A stretch of 64,000 bases of DNA from JAPPLB01 sp965208945 (GTDB lineage: Bacteria > Acidobacteriota > Terriglobia > Bryobacterales > UBA6623). Position 1 is the first letter of the stretch, and each line of letters begins with the position of its first letter. The notes beneath the pieces are model-generated. The model was given only the letters and a program-made list of their open reading frames with translations, did not search any database and was not told the DNA's origin. The position numbers were made by a program, and so were the translations under genes. Location of the stretch: contig OZ242366.1 in assembly GCA_965208945.1 (NCBI GenBank), forward strand, positions 4,340,001 to 4,404,000, given 5' to 3'. Of this stretch, positions 27,552 to 36,689 are shown piece by piece.

Positions 27552-28610
27552 ATGGATACGCACAAAGGTTTCTCCCTGACACGGCGAGGGTTTCTCTCCG
27601 CCTCGGCGGCCGGCGCCTTGCAGGCGGCCTCAGCAAAGAAGAAGATCCGCACGGCGGTCTACGGAATAGGCCATGCCCACGCACGGGGCAAGGTGCAGGC
27701 GGTCCGGGAAATGGAGCAGTTCGAGCTGGTCGGCATCTGCGAGCCGGATGAGCGCCAATCCCGTGACCACGAAGTGTTTCACGGCGTTCGCTGGCTCTCG
27801 CCGGAAGAAGTCCTCCATGACGCGTCGATCGAGTTGGTTGTCGTCGAGTCGAGAGTGCAGGAAAACCTTGCTTACGCCTCATCCGCGGTCGACGCCGATA
27901 AGTGGGTCCACCTCGACAAGCCTCCGGGCGTTGATCTCGACGGACTGCGGAAACTGTTCTCCAACGCGGAGAGCCGAGGCAAGATCGTCCAGATGGGCTA
28001 CCAGTGGCGCTACCATCCGGCGATGCAGGCGGCGACCGAGGCGTTTCGCGAAGGCTGGCTCGGTGACGTCTATATGGTGAGAGCGACGATCAACAAGCCG
28101 ATCTCGCGGAATACCCGGGAAGAACTCGCTGCCTTCCGCGGCGGCATGATGTTCGAGCTGGGTTGCCATATGATCGACCGCATCGTCGACGTGCTCGGAA
28201 AGCCGAAATCGATCACAAGCTGGATGCGCCACGATGCGCCGATCAACGACGCGCTGGAAGACAACACCATGGCGGTCTTCGAATTCGAGCGCGCCATGGC
28301 CGAGGTGTACGTGGCCGCTCAGCAGCCCAACGGTGGAAACTACCGCACCTTTGAAATCCTCGGCACGAATGGCACCGCAACGGTACGGCCGTTCTCGCCG
28401 TACCGTCTGATGGTCGATCTCGAGGAGCCCGCAGGCCCTTACAGAGCGGGTTTCCAGAAGATCGAGATGCCGCGTCCGCAAGGGCCTCCTTACGTGGGAG
28501 ACTTCGCCGAGTTGTCCCGGGTCATCCGCCAGGGAGACCGGCCCGCGTACTCGGTGGAACACGATCTCATCACCCACGAGGCCCTGCTCAAGGCCTGCAA
28601 GGTGATCTGA
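27552..28610 (+). CDS. Gfo/Idh/MocA family oxidoreductase, Tat-exported
   Basis: 352 aa with leader LTRRGFLSASAAGALQAAS. Rossmann AVYGIGHAHARGKV, CEPDERQ at the second strand, and a family motif altered to LDKPPGVDLDGL where most members have EKP. The C-terminal domain has GGMMFELGCHMIDRIVDVLG, as in the group whose conserved H-x3-D helps catalysis. Upstream gene diverges (rnd); downstream is the DUF1592 gene with its own ~100 base leader. Substrate unknown. Confidence 0.85.
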   Translation: MDTHKGFSLTRRGFLSASAAGALQAASAKKKIRTAVYGIGHAHARGKVQAVREMEQFELVGICEPDERQSRDHEVFHGVRWLSPEEVLHDASIELVVVESRVQENLAYASSAVDADKWVHLDKPPGVDLDGLRKLFSNAESRGKIVQMGYQWRYHPAMQAATEAFREGWLGDVYMVRATINKPISRNTREELAAFRGGMMFELGCHMIDRIVDVLGKPKSITSWMRHDAPINDALEDNTMAVFEFERAMAEVYVAAQQPNGGNYRTFEILGTNGTATVRPFSPYRLMVDLEEPAGPYRAGFQKIEMPRPQGPPYVGDFAELSRVIRQGDRPAYSVEHDLITHEALLKACKVI

Positions 28611-28715
28611 TGGGAAGCTGGTCTGAAGCGGCGGCTTTTCTTGACAGTTTTCTATCTGGCCTTTAGCCTTGAAACAAGACGGGATGCCTCGATCCCGAGC
28701 ATAATTTTCTTCTCC

Positions 28716-31079
28716 ATGTGGTGCAGGCTCCGGACCGTGCTTGCCAGCGCGCCGTGGTTGTTGGCTGCGTTCTGGGCTCCTGCCGTGATAGCGGCCGTCA
28801 CCGACAGCCCTTCAAAAGCCGATTTCAATACGCACGTAAGGCCCTTCCTGCAATCTCATTGCGTTGCCTGCCACAATGCCGAGCTTCGCACCGGCGGCAT
28901 TGACTTCGAGGGAGTTGACGACGCCGAGACGGCTCTGACGAGCAACCCTCTGATCTGGGAGAAGGCCGCTGGCATGCTTCGCGCCGGCATGATGCCGCCC
29001 AAGGGTCGTCCCCGGCCCCCGCGAGCCGATATCGACAAGGTCATCCAGTGGCTTGCAAGGCGCCAGGAGACCAAGACACACCGCGAAGATGACCCGGGCC
29101 GCGTCACCGCCCGCCGCCTGAACCGCCAGGAATACAACAATACGGTGCGCGACCTGCTGGGAATCGATTTCCGGCCTGCCGACGATTTTCCTGCTGATGA
29201 TTCCGGCTACGGCTTCGACAATATCGGCGACGTCTTGTCGATCTCCCCGGTCTTGATGGAGAAATACATGGCCGCGGCCGGAGTCATTGCTGACAAGGCG
29301 ATCGTCTCCGAGCGACTTCTCGAGCCGTCGCTGGAAAAGTATCTGGCGCCGAGAATCGAGCATGACAAAGGATTGATCGAGTATTCGCAAGAGGGCGCGA
29401 TGGAGGTCACTCATGACTTTCCTCGCGACGCCGACTACACCATCGGGGTTCGCGCCATCGACCGCCGCCAACCGCCGATGCCCACCCCGGAGAACCCCGA
29501 TCCGGCGCAGCCCGAGCCATTGCCCTACGAGTTCGCCATCGACGGCCAGCGCATCAAGGTCTTCAGCATTCAATCGCAGTACTACAACAAGGCGCCGACC
29601 GAGGTCACCCTCATGCTCCCAAGGGGGCCTCACAAGCTGGCAGCCCGCTTTCTGGTTGACGTCACTCAGATCCCCGACCACGATGCTGAACGCTACAAGA
29701 AGCGCCGCCGCATGGCCTTCGGCGACTTCTTTGAGATTCGCGGCCCGTTCAACACCCGGCTGCCTCCGCTCACCGAAAGCCACAGGAAAGTCTTCATCTG
29801 TGGAGACCTCGATCGAGGACGCTATCCGCCGGGCTGCGTCGAAAGAATGGTCGAAAACCTCGCACGGCGCGCCTATCGGCGTCCCGTCTCGCAAGAAGAG
29901 ATCGATTCGCTGAAGCGATTGGTCGATCTCGCACAAACGAACGGTGACTCGATCGAGCAAGGCATGAGGGTTGTTCTGCAGGCTGTCCTCGTCTCGCCGC
30001 ACTTCCTGTTCCGGATTGAGCGTGACCCGGACCCCAATGACCCGGAAGCCGTTCACGCCGTGGACCCTTACGAGTTGGCGTCACGCCTCTCGTATTTCCT
30101 CTGGAGCAGCATGCCGGACGAACGTCTGATCGAGCGCGCGACGAATCTCGAACTGAGCGATCCGGGCATCCTCGAGGAAGAGGTCACGCGCATGCTGGCC
30201 GACTCCCGCTCGCAAGCGCTCATCGAAAACTTTGCCGGGCAATGGCTGGAACTGCGCAACATCAAGCTGGCCACGCCTGATCCCGACCTCTTCCCGCAGT
30301 TCGACGACGAGCTCAGCTCCGCGATGCGCGCCGAGTCGGAGTTGTTCTTCGAGACCGTCCTTCGGGAAGACCGGGGCATCGGCGACTTTCTCGATGGCCG
30401 GTTCACTTTCCTGAACGAGAAGCTGGCGAGCCACTATGGGATCTCCGGCGTCGAGGGTCCCCATTTCCGCAGGGTGGCTCTGAACGGGGATCAGCGGAGC
30501 GGCATCGTAACCCAAGCGAGCGTGCTGCTGCTGTCCTCCTATCCGACCCGTACTTCCCCCGTGTTGCGAGGCAAGTGGCTTCTGGACAACATTCTCGGCG
30601 CACCGCCCCCGCCTCCGCCCGACGACGTTCCGGAACTGGAAGAGACGGATGCGTTCAACGGAACTCTGCGCCAGCAGCTCGAACAGCATCGCGCGAATCC
30701 GGCTTGCGCGGTCTGTCACGAGAAGATGGACGCCCTCGGCTTCGGTATGGAGAACTATGACCCTGTTGGGCGCTGGCGTACGCACGAAGGCGATCTCCCC
30801 CTGGATGTTTCCGGTGTCCTTCCGGGTGGAGAGTCCTTCGCCGGACCAGCCCAGCTCAAGGCGATTCTCAAGAATCAGCTTGACGATTTTGCCCGCTGCC
30901 TGACGGAAAAAATGCTAACCTACGCTTTGGGACGTGGCCTGAAGAGCTACGATCGACCGGTGGTCGATGAGATCGTCAGGAATCTGGCCCGGGATGATTA
31001 CCGTTTTTCGCGGTTGATCTACGAGATTGTCAAGAGTAAGCCGTTCCGGATGCGGCGCGGAGAAGGAGGCATGTCATGA
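28716..31079 (+). CDS. DUF1587/1592/1588/1585-type cytochrome-like exported protein
   Basis: 787 aa from ATG 28716, chosen so that the signal peptide (LASAPWLLAAFWAPAVIAA) is near the N-terminus; an upstream in-frame start exists at 28641. The cytochrome c-like motif CVACH is at ~49, followed by VTARRLNRQEYNNTVRDLLG (DUF1587), AYRRPVSQEEI and the DUF1592 central region, CAVCHEKMDALGFGMENYDP at ~664 (DUF1588), and the end LTEKMLTYALGRGLKSYD (DUF1585). Always found with a DUF1552 partner in planctomycetes and acidobacteria, as here. Function unknown, likely periplasmic. Confidence 0.88.
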   Translation: MWCRLRTVLASAPWLLAAFWAPAVIAAVTDSPSKADFNTHVRPFLQSHCVACHNAELRTGGIDFEGVDDAETALTSNPLIWEKAAGMLRAGMMPPKGRPRPPRADIDKVIQWLARRQETKTHREDDPGRVTARRLNRQEYNNTVRDLLGIDFRPADDFPADDSGYGFDNIGDVLSISPVLMEKYMAAAGVIADKAIVSERLLEPSLEKYLAPRIEHDKGLIEYSQEGAMEVTHDFPRDADYTIGVRAIDRRQPPMPTPENPDPAQPEPLPYEFAIDGQRIKVFSIQSQYYNKAPTEVTLMLPRGPHKLAARFLVDVTQIPDHDAERYKKRRRMAFGDFFEIRGPFNTRLPPLTESHRKVFICGDLDRGRYPPGCVERMVENLARRAYRRPVSQEEIDSLKRLVDLAQTNGDSIEQGMRVVLQAVLVSPHFLFRIERDPDPNDPEAVHAVDPYELASRLSYFLWSSMPDERLIERATNLELSDPGILEEEVTRMLADSRSQALIENFAGQWLELRNIKLATPDPDLFPQFDDELSSAMRAESELFFETVLREDRGIGDFLDGRFTFLNEKLASHYGISGVEGPHFRRVALNGDQRSGIVTQASVLLLSSYPTRTSPVLRGKWLLDNILGAPPPPPPDDVPELEETDAFNGTLRQQLEQHRANPACAVCHEKMDALGFGMENYDPVGRWRTHEGDLPLDVSGVLPGGESFAGPAQLKAILKNQLDDFARCLTEKMLTYALGRGLKSYDRPVVDEIVRNLARDDYRFSRLIYEIVKSKPFRMRRGEGGMS

Positions 31080-32431
31080 TTCGACGAGTGCGGCTTTCAA
31101 GGCGAACCCTGCTGCGAGGTATCGGGACCACTGTTGCGCTTCCGTTTCTCGACGCGATGAATCCCGCCTTCTCGGCCGCTCCAAGCCGGCTCGGCAATCA
31201 GATTCCTGTTCGTATGGCGTTCTCCTACGTTCCCAACGGCATCATCATGGAGGACTGGACGCCTGCGGCCGCAGGTGCTCTGAAGGCGTTACCGAGCATC
31301 CTGGAGCCGATCTCCGAGTTCCGTGACGATGTGATGCTTCTCTCCGGCCTGACCCACAACAACGGAAGGGCTCTGGGTGATGGACCAGGAGACCACGCGC
31401 GAGCGGCCGCCTCGTTCTTGACCGGTGTTCATCCGAAGAAAACCGATGGCGCCGATATTCGCAACGGGGTCTCCGTAGATCAAGTTGCCGCCGAGTTGCT
31501 CGGCGGTCGGACCCGCTTTGCTTCTATCGAACTCGGCGTCGAGCATGGCCGCTTGGCGGGCAACTGTGACTCCGGTTATAGCTGCGCCTACAGCAACAGC
31601 ATTTCGTGGAGAATCGAAACCACGCCGATGCCGCCCGAGGTCAACCCGAGGCTTGTCTTCGAACGCCTGTTTGGACGACCGGGGGACAGCGACGATCCGG
31701 TCGCGCGTGCGAAACGCAAGATCTACGAGAAGAGCATCCTGGATTTCGTGCAACACGATACCCGCAAGCTGCAGTCGGAACTCGGCCCCACGGATCGACG
31801 TAAACTTGACGAGTATCTGACGGGCGTCCGCGAGATCGAGAAGCGGATCGAAGCCGGCGAGGCTTCCGCGGCTCAGACAACGCCCTCAATGGATCGTCCG
31901 TCCGGGGTCCCCGTCGATTTCGCCGAGCACGCCAAGTTGATGTTCGACTTGCAAGTCGTCGCTTTCCAGACGGATCAAACCCGCATCGCGACCTTCATGT
32001 TGGCCAGGGAAGGAAGCAATCGTACCTACCGTGAGATCGGCGTTCCGGGTGGACATCATGGTCTGACGCATCACCGTAACGACGAAGAGAAGATTCGCAA
32101 GATCAGCAAGATCAACCGTTACCACATGGAGCTGTTCTCCTACTTCCTCAAGCGGCTCGACTCGATTCAAGAGGGCGACGGCACGCTGCTCGATCACTCG
32201 ATGGTCCTCTACGGCAGCGGCTTGGCCGACGGCAACAAGCACACGCATCACGATCTGCCGGTCCTCGTCGCCGGCCGCGCTGCGGGAGGGCTCCACCCAG
32301 GTCGTCACCTGCGCTACGACACCGAGACGCCGATGGCGAACCTCTACCTCACCCTGCTCGACCGCATGGGCGTGCATCCCGAGACGATCGGCGACTCGAC
32401 CGGCCGCCTCGAACACCTCACGGATATCTGA
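31076..32431 (+). CDS. DUF1552 exported protein
   Basis: 451 aa, overlapping the previous gene by ATGA, so translated in a coupled way. Tat leader LSRRTLLRGIGTTVALPFLDA. Body shows DUF1552 features: PVRMAFSYVPNGIIMEDWTP, LTHNNGRALGDGPGDHARAA, SYSCAYSNSISW-like, and LLDHSMVLYGSGLADGNKHTHHDLPVLVAG near the end, resembling an alkaline-phosphatase-like fold. Works with the DUF1592 protein by context. Biochemical role not established. Confidence 0.88.
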   Translation: MIRRVRLSRRTLLRGIGTTVALPFLDAMNPAFSAAPSRLGNQIPVRMAFSYVPNGIIMEDWTPAAAGALKALPSILEPISEFRDDVMLLSGLTHNNGRALGDGPGDHARAAASFLTGVHPKKTDGADIRNGVSVDQVAAELLGGRTRFASIELGVEHGRLAGNCDSGYSCAYSNSISWRIETTPMPPEVNPRLVFERLFGRPGDSDDPVARAKRKIYEKSILDFVQHDTRKLQSELGPTDRRKLDEYLTGVREIEKRIEAGEASAAQTTPSMDRPSGVPVDFAEHAKLMFDLQVVAFQTDQTRIATFMLAREGSNRTYREIGVPGGHHGLTHHRNDEEKIRKISKINRYHMELFSYFLKRLDSIQEGDGTLLDHSMVLYGSGLADGNKHTHHDLPVLVAGRAAGGLHPGRHLRYDTETPMANLYLTLLDRMGVHPETIGDSTGRLEHLTDI

Positions 32432-32477
32432 TCGAAGCTCTCCCCCTATTGCTCTGGATGATTTCGGGGGAATGCGT

Positions 32478-32686
32478 CTAGCCTGTATTTCTCACCACGT
32501 GGCGAGGCGAAGTGCGTGAGAGGGCCGTCAGGGCTAGGCGCAAGCCGGGCGGAGGAAAAAGGCGCGCGCCGCTTGGCGCGCGCAGGCGTACTTGAACAGT
32601 ACGTCGAGCACGGCAAGCAAGCGCAACGATGTCATGGCGGCCGTATGGCGTGCTTCGACCGTCGGGTGGTGAGAAATGCAGGCTAG
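32478..32686 (+). repeat. CTAG-ended repeat, long composite copy (types A and B together)
   Basis: 209 bp. Contains both the variant B module (GCCGGGCGGAGGAAAAAGGC) and the complete type A centre with apical CGTACTTGAACAGTACG, so it may represent the ancestral or a recombinant form. CTAG at both ends. Confidence 0.9.
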
Positions 32687-32770
32687 GAGTACATCCGGGT
32701 TTGCTGCAATCAGCAAGCACTGCCCGGCGTCAGCCGGAAGGACGAAGGGGCGTTTTCACGCGCTCATGTT

Positions 32771-34159
32771 ATGGTCAACTCGATGAGCATGGACCGAGCC
32801 ATCCCCTCCCGACGCAACTTTCTTCGCTCCACCGCCGCCGCCTCCGCAGGACTCGTCATGGGTTGCCGCCCTTCCGGCGACGAAGGCGGCCGGCCCGCCA
32901 CTGCGAAGCGTCCCAACATCGTCCTCATCATGGCGGACGACCTCGGCTATGAGTGCCTTGGCTGCTACGGCGGCGCGTCCTACAAAACGCCGCGTCTTGA
33001 TGCCCTCACCGATGCCGGCATGCGCTTCAATCACGCCTATTCGCAGCCTCTCTGCACGCCGACACGCCTGCAGATCATGACCGGCGCGTACAACTTCCGG
33101 AATTGGCAGGCCTTCGGCATCATGCCGCCGGGCGAGACAACGTTCGGCCACATGATGGGTGCGGCGGGCTACAGAACCTGCATCTCCGGGAAGTGGCAGC
33201 TTTACAGCTACAACCCGACCGGCTTCGAGCCCGAATGGCGCGGCAAGGGCATGCATCCTGAAGATGCTGGCTTCGATGAGTACTTCCTGTGGCATTCCCT
33301 CCACACTGAAGACAAAGGCTCGCGCTACGCCAATCCCGTCGTCCTCGACAATGGCGAGTTGCGGACCTGTGACGGCAAATACGGTCCGGAAGTCTACACC
33401 GACTACATCAACGACTTTATGGAGCGTCAGTCCGTTGCCGGCGAACCGTTCTTTGTCTATTACCCCATGGCCTTGCCGCACGGACCATTCAATCCGACGC
33501 CGCACAGCAGTGTCTGGGCCGAGGGTGACCGTCTCGAGCGCGACAGGAAGTTTTACGCCGACATGGTCGAATACATGGACTACACCATCGGCCGCATCGT
33601 CGACAAGGTTGAGGAACTCGGCTTCGCTGAGAACACCCTGATCCTCTACTATTCCGACAACGGCACGCCGCGCGAGATCGAGTCGCTTATGGGCGATAAG
33701 GTGATTCGAGGCGGGAAGGGAAACACCACCGATGCCGGCACCCGCGTGCCCTTGATCGCAAGTTGGAAGGGCGTGATCCCCGAGGGCCGCGTCAACGACG
33801 ACTTGATCGACTCGACCGATTTCATCCCTACGATTCTCGAAGCCGCCGGCGCAGACGCTCTCCCAGGAATGACCCTCGATGGCCGCAGCTTTCTACCGCA
33901 ACTCAAGGGCGAATCCGGTGATCCGCGCGATTGGGTGATGTTTCACTACGATCCTCTTCCGGGACACGGCAAGGAGCGTTACAAGCTGGTCCGCTTTGCC
34001 CGCGACAAGCGTTACAAACTCTATGAAGAAACAGAGCATCTGTTCGATATCCCCAACGACGAACTCGAAGATCATCCCATCTTGCCTGTAGACGACACCC
34101 CCGACTCCGCCGCAGCGCGCGAGAAACTCGGGGCAGTCCTCGAAACGATGCGTGCTTAG
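32771..34159 (+). CDS. Exported sulfatase (type I, formylglycine)
   Basis: 462 aa from the first ATG; ATG 32786 or 32792 are equally possible. Tat leader SRRNFLRSTAAASAGLV with a following G-C that may be a lipobox. Metal-binding NIVLIMADDLGYECLGCYG (DD at 56-57), formylglycine motif C-T-P-T-R at 95-99, DNGT in the metal-site region (YYSDNGTP). Predicted exported polysaccharide or steroid sulfatase. It differs from the 18158 sulfatase in using CTPTR instead of CAPSR. Stop TAG is shared with a short CTAG hairpin. Confidence 0.88.
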   Translation: MVNSMSMDRAIPSRRNFLRSTAAASAGLVMGCRPSGDEGGRPATAKRPNIVLIMADDLGYECLGCYGGASYKTPRLDALTDAGMRFNHAYSQPLCTPTRLQIMTGAYNFRNWQAFGIMPPGETTFGHMMGAAGYRTCISGKWQLYSYNPTGFEPEWRGKGMHPEDAGFDEYFLWHSLHTEDKGSRYANPVVLDNGELRTCDGKYGPEVYTDYINDFMERQSVAGEPFFVYYPMALPHGPFNPTPHSSVWAEGDRLERDRKFYADMVEYMDYTIGRIVDKVEELGFAENTLILYYSDNGTPREIESLMGDKVIRGGKGNTTDAGTRVPLIASWKGVIPEGRVNDDLIDSTDFIPTILEAAGADALPGMTLDGRSFLPQLKGESGDPRDWVMFHYDPLPGHGKERYKLVRFARDKRYKLYEETEHLFDIPNDELEDHPILPVDDTPDSAAAREKLGAVLETMRA

Positions 34160-34196
34160 CCTGCATATCTTCCCAAGTAGGGAGAAATGCAGGCAG
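34156..34196 (+). repeat. Minimal CTAG-type hairpin (terminal arms only)
   Basis: TTAGCCTGCATATCTTCCC, AAG, then a GGGAGAAATGCAGG arm. The two terminal arms of the large repeat with the interior missing. Directly overlaps the sulfatase stop codon. Confidence 0.75.
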
Positions 34197-34259
34197 GAGA
34201 GACCCGGCGCATCGATTGTTAGCATGAGTGGTTACCCTGACGGCTGGACACACCCCTCC

Positions 34260-34286
34260 ATGATCCCCGGACACACCCCTCCATGA
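34260..34286 (+). promoter_or_regulatory. Eight-codon leader ORF coupled to the methyltransferase
   Basis: A 23 bp direct repeat (34246-34268 and 34269-34291) duplicates the start-codon region. The first ATG opens M-I-P-G-H-T-P-P then TGA, and this TGA overlaps the real ATG at 34283 (ATGA). Ribosomes finishing the leader could reinitiate on the gene. Confidence 0.45.
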
Positions 34287-35053
34287 TCCCTCCAAGCCAA
34301 CAGGAGCGGCTCCAGCACGAAGAGCGCCTCCGCCGCCGATTCAACCATTGGGCGACATCCGGTCAGATCGCCGAGATGGAGACATGGCACGCCCCTGTCA
34401 CGAAACAGTTGATCGACCGTATGGATCTGCAGTCCGACGACCGCATTCTCGAAATCGGCTGCGGTGATGGTTGGGCGGCGCGCCTTCTTTCGGTTCGCGC
34501 GCCGGAGGGCGCCGTCGTCGGCATTGATCTTGCCGATGAGCTGATCGCCGCGGCGCGTGCCCGGTCGATCGACTGCCACAACGTCCTCTTCGTTCCCGGC
34601 TCTGCCGAGGAGATCCCTTGGGCCGAGGACTACTTCACGCGTGTGCTCAGCATTGAATCGGCTTACTACTGGCATTCGCCCGAATCAGCCGTTCGAGAGA
34701 TCTTTCGCGTCGCGGCTTGGGGTGGAAAAGTCTTCATCCTGATGTGCTTCTATGCCGAAAATCCCTACTCTCACCACTGGAAAGAGTACGTTCCTGCAGA
34801 GATTCATCTCCGCTCGGCGGATGAATGGAAGGAACTCTTCACATTGGCGGGTTTCGAGAACGTCGAGACCGATCGCATCCCGGACAACACGCCTGTCCCC
34901 GCCGACTTCATTCCGGACGTTCATTGGCGCTCGCGAGAAGAGAAGGAGGCCTTCCAAAAAGAGGGCGCACTCCTGATCACCGGCCGCAAACCTGCAATGT
35001 CTGAGCCGGAACCTCCGGTAAGCATCCCGAACCCTCTCCGGATCATCAACTGA
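34283..35053 (+). CDS. Class I SAM-dependent methyltransferase
   Basis: 256 aa cytoplasmic. SAM motif I is ILEIGCGDGWAARLL (residues ~53-67), acidic end of motif II VVGIDLADELI, motif III-like AAWGGKVFILM. The C-terminal ~80 residues differ from common small-molecule methyltransferases. Its substrate cannot be told. Preceded by a tandem duplication that creates a short leader ORF. The gene is isolated between repeats, so context gives no pathway. Confidence 0.85.
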   Translation: MIPPSQQERLQHEERLRRRFNHWATSGQIAEMETWHAPVTKQLIDRMDLQSDDRILEIGCGDGWAARLLSVRAPEGAVVGIDLADELIAAARARSIDCHNVLFVPGSAEEIPWAEDYFTRVLSIESAYYWHSPESAVREIFRVAAWGGKVFILMCFYAENPYSHHWKEYVPAEIHLRSADEWKELFTLAGFENVETDRIPDNTPVPADFIPDVHWRSREEKEAFQKEGALLITGRKPAMSEPEPPVSIPNPLRIIN

Positions 35054-35092
35054 GATACCCTGCCGTCGGCGCCTGAGAAGACGCCCTGTAGG

Positions 35093-35378
35093 TTAGCCTG
35101 CATTTCTCGCCACGCGCCGAGGCGAAGTGCGTGAGAGGGCCGTCAGGACGAGGCACGAGCCGGGCGGAGGAAAAAGGCGCGCGCAGGCGTACTTGCCAAT
35201 CGCCTTCTTCACCCCTTGGGTCATGCAACAGGGTTTCTCCGGTTCACTGGCCGTCAGGCATTTCTTCTGGAGCGAACCAGTCCTCCGCCCATGGTTTTCA
35301 CGAATCACGAGACACGAAACACGGAACACGGCCTTCTCCGCCTCCTTCGGCCGTCGGATGGTGAGAAATACAGCTTAG
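35093..35378 (+). repeat. Large variant B CTAG-type repeat, 286 bp
   Basis: Full left end TTAGCCTGCATTTCTCGCCAC and right end GGTGAGAAATACAGC. Interior contains CGGGCGGAGGAAAAAGGCGC, GGCGTACTTGCCAATCGCC, the GGTTCAC...GGAGCGAACC module and a CACGAAT/CACGAGA/CACGAAA/CACGGAA heptamer track. The most complete variant B copy. Confidence 0.85.
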
Positions 35379-35402
35379 GCTTGGTGATAGGATTACTGAT
35401 TG

Positions 35403-36620
35403 ATGAAAACGCTGAGCCGCAGAGCGTTTTTGTCCGCTGCAGCGCCGCTGTTGGCCTCTGCCCAACGCCAGTCCTCGGGACGGGGAGCCCGCTTTGACGG
35501 CTTGACTTCGGTGTCGCCCGATCCCCTGACGGAGCGGCTCACGTACCGCCTTACACCTCCTGGCCATCTGCATCACCTGCCTCACTATCACCATCGATTT
35601 CTGTCGCGGTCCAACTCATTCGCCTTGGTGGCGGGGGAGCGCACGGGTTTGCGGCAGATCTTCCGCTTGAATCTTCCGAAGGCGGACATGGTGCAACTCA
35701 CAAGTGGGTCGGGTGTCCATCCTTATTCGCCGACGCTCGACCGTAGAGAAAGGAACTTCTACTTTCTTCAAGGGAACGAGTTGAAGCGAGCGTCCGCGAA
35801 GAGAGGCCGTGAGCGCAGGATTTATCAGACCGAGTCCGGCTGGCAAATGACCGGGCATCTGGCCGTATCTGACCAGAATCGATATGCCGCCGTCGTCGAG
35901 ATGCGCGAGGAGGATTGGGTGACGGGCTTCGAACGGCAGTTCTCCCAAAAGCCTCGCTGCCGGATTCAGCTCGTGGACCTCCGTCTGGGGAGGGCTCGCC
36001 TGTTGGTAGGGGTAAACGCGTGGATAGCCCATCCTCAGTTTCGCCCGAGAAGCAATGATGTTCTGTATTGCCATGAAGGCCCTTGGGACAAGGTGGACGC
36101 GCGGTTGTGGCTGATGCGCCCGGGTTCGGATGGCCCGAGGAATCTGCGTCCCCGTAAAGCGGCAGAGCAGTTAGGGCATGAATACTGGTCCGGGTACGGC
36201 AGCGAGGTTTGCTATGTGTTCTATCCGGATGAGACGGGACGCAGGGCCACGGTGCGATGTATCGATGTCAACACGGGCAAGGAGCGGGTCGTTTCGCGCT
36301 GCACGCGTTTCGGCTGGTTGAGCGCGAATCGCGACAACTCGGTCATCGTGGGGGCGAGCCGCAGCTTGGCGGGGCCTAATATTTACCTCCTGTTCAGCCG
36401 TCTGCAGCGCGAGATCACGGTATGTGAGCACGCCTCGACCGGCAAGGCCTACCCTCTGGCGGGAACGGACCGCGACGATCCCTGGGCGTCCGCCCCGGAA
36501 CCCGTTTTTTCTTGGGATAGCCAGTTGATCTATTTCGTGAGTGATCGCGAAGGGCTGCCGGCGGTCTATCGCATCGGTGTTCCGGATCTGGTCGAAGAGA
36601 CACGCCGCCTCGAGACATAG
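35403..36620 (+). CDS. Oligogalacturonate lyase-like exported beta-propeller (PL22-like)
   Basis: 405 aa from ATG 35403 (a TTG one codon earlier is less likely). Leader KTLSRRAFLSAAAPLLASA, Tat-like. Propeller with TERLTYRLT near the start, HHLPHYHHRFLSRSN (His-rich, as at the Mn site of PL22 lyases), QIFRLNLPKADMVQLTSG, and late PVFSWDSQLIYFVSDREG. PL22 enzymes cleave unsaturated digalacturonate in pectin breakdown; here an exported relative is inferred. It precedes sugar-acid aldolase and lyase genes. Stop TAG is shared with a short CTAG hairpin. Confidence 0.7.
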   Translation: MKTLSRRAFLSAAAPLLASAQRQSSGRGARFDGLTSVSPDPLTERLTYRLTPPGHLHHLPHYHHRFLSRSNSFALVAGERTGLRQIFRLNLPKADMVQLTSGSGVHPYSPTLDRRERNFYFLQGNELKRASAKRGRERRIYQTESGWQMTGHLAVSDQNRYAAVVEMREEDWVTGFERQFSQKPRCRIQLVDLRLGRARLLVGVNAWIAHPQFRPRSNDVLYCHEGPWDKVDARLWLMRPGSDGPRNLRPRKAAEQLGHEYWSGYGSEVCYVFYPDETGRRATVRCIDVNTGKERVVSRCTRFGWLSANRDNSVIVGASRSLAGPNIYLLFSRLQREITVCEHASTGKAYPLAGTDRDDPWASAPEPVFSWDSQLIYFVSDREGLPAVYRIGVPDLVEETRRLET

Positions 36621-36663
36621 CCTGCATATCTCACCTCGACGCGTGGTGAGACATGCAGGCTGA
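36617..36663 (+). repeat. Minimal CTAG-type hairpin, near-perfect stem
   Basis: TAGCCTGCATATCTCACC, an 8 base loop, and GGTGAGACATGCAGGCTGA: essentially the two arms of the repeat folded on each other. Begins with the stop codon of the lyase-like gene. A terminator or RNA-stabilising hairpin is plausible. Confidence 0.8.
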
Positions 36664-36689
36664 CAGCGGCGCCGTGCTTCGCCGGCGGT

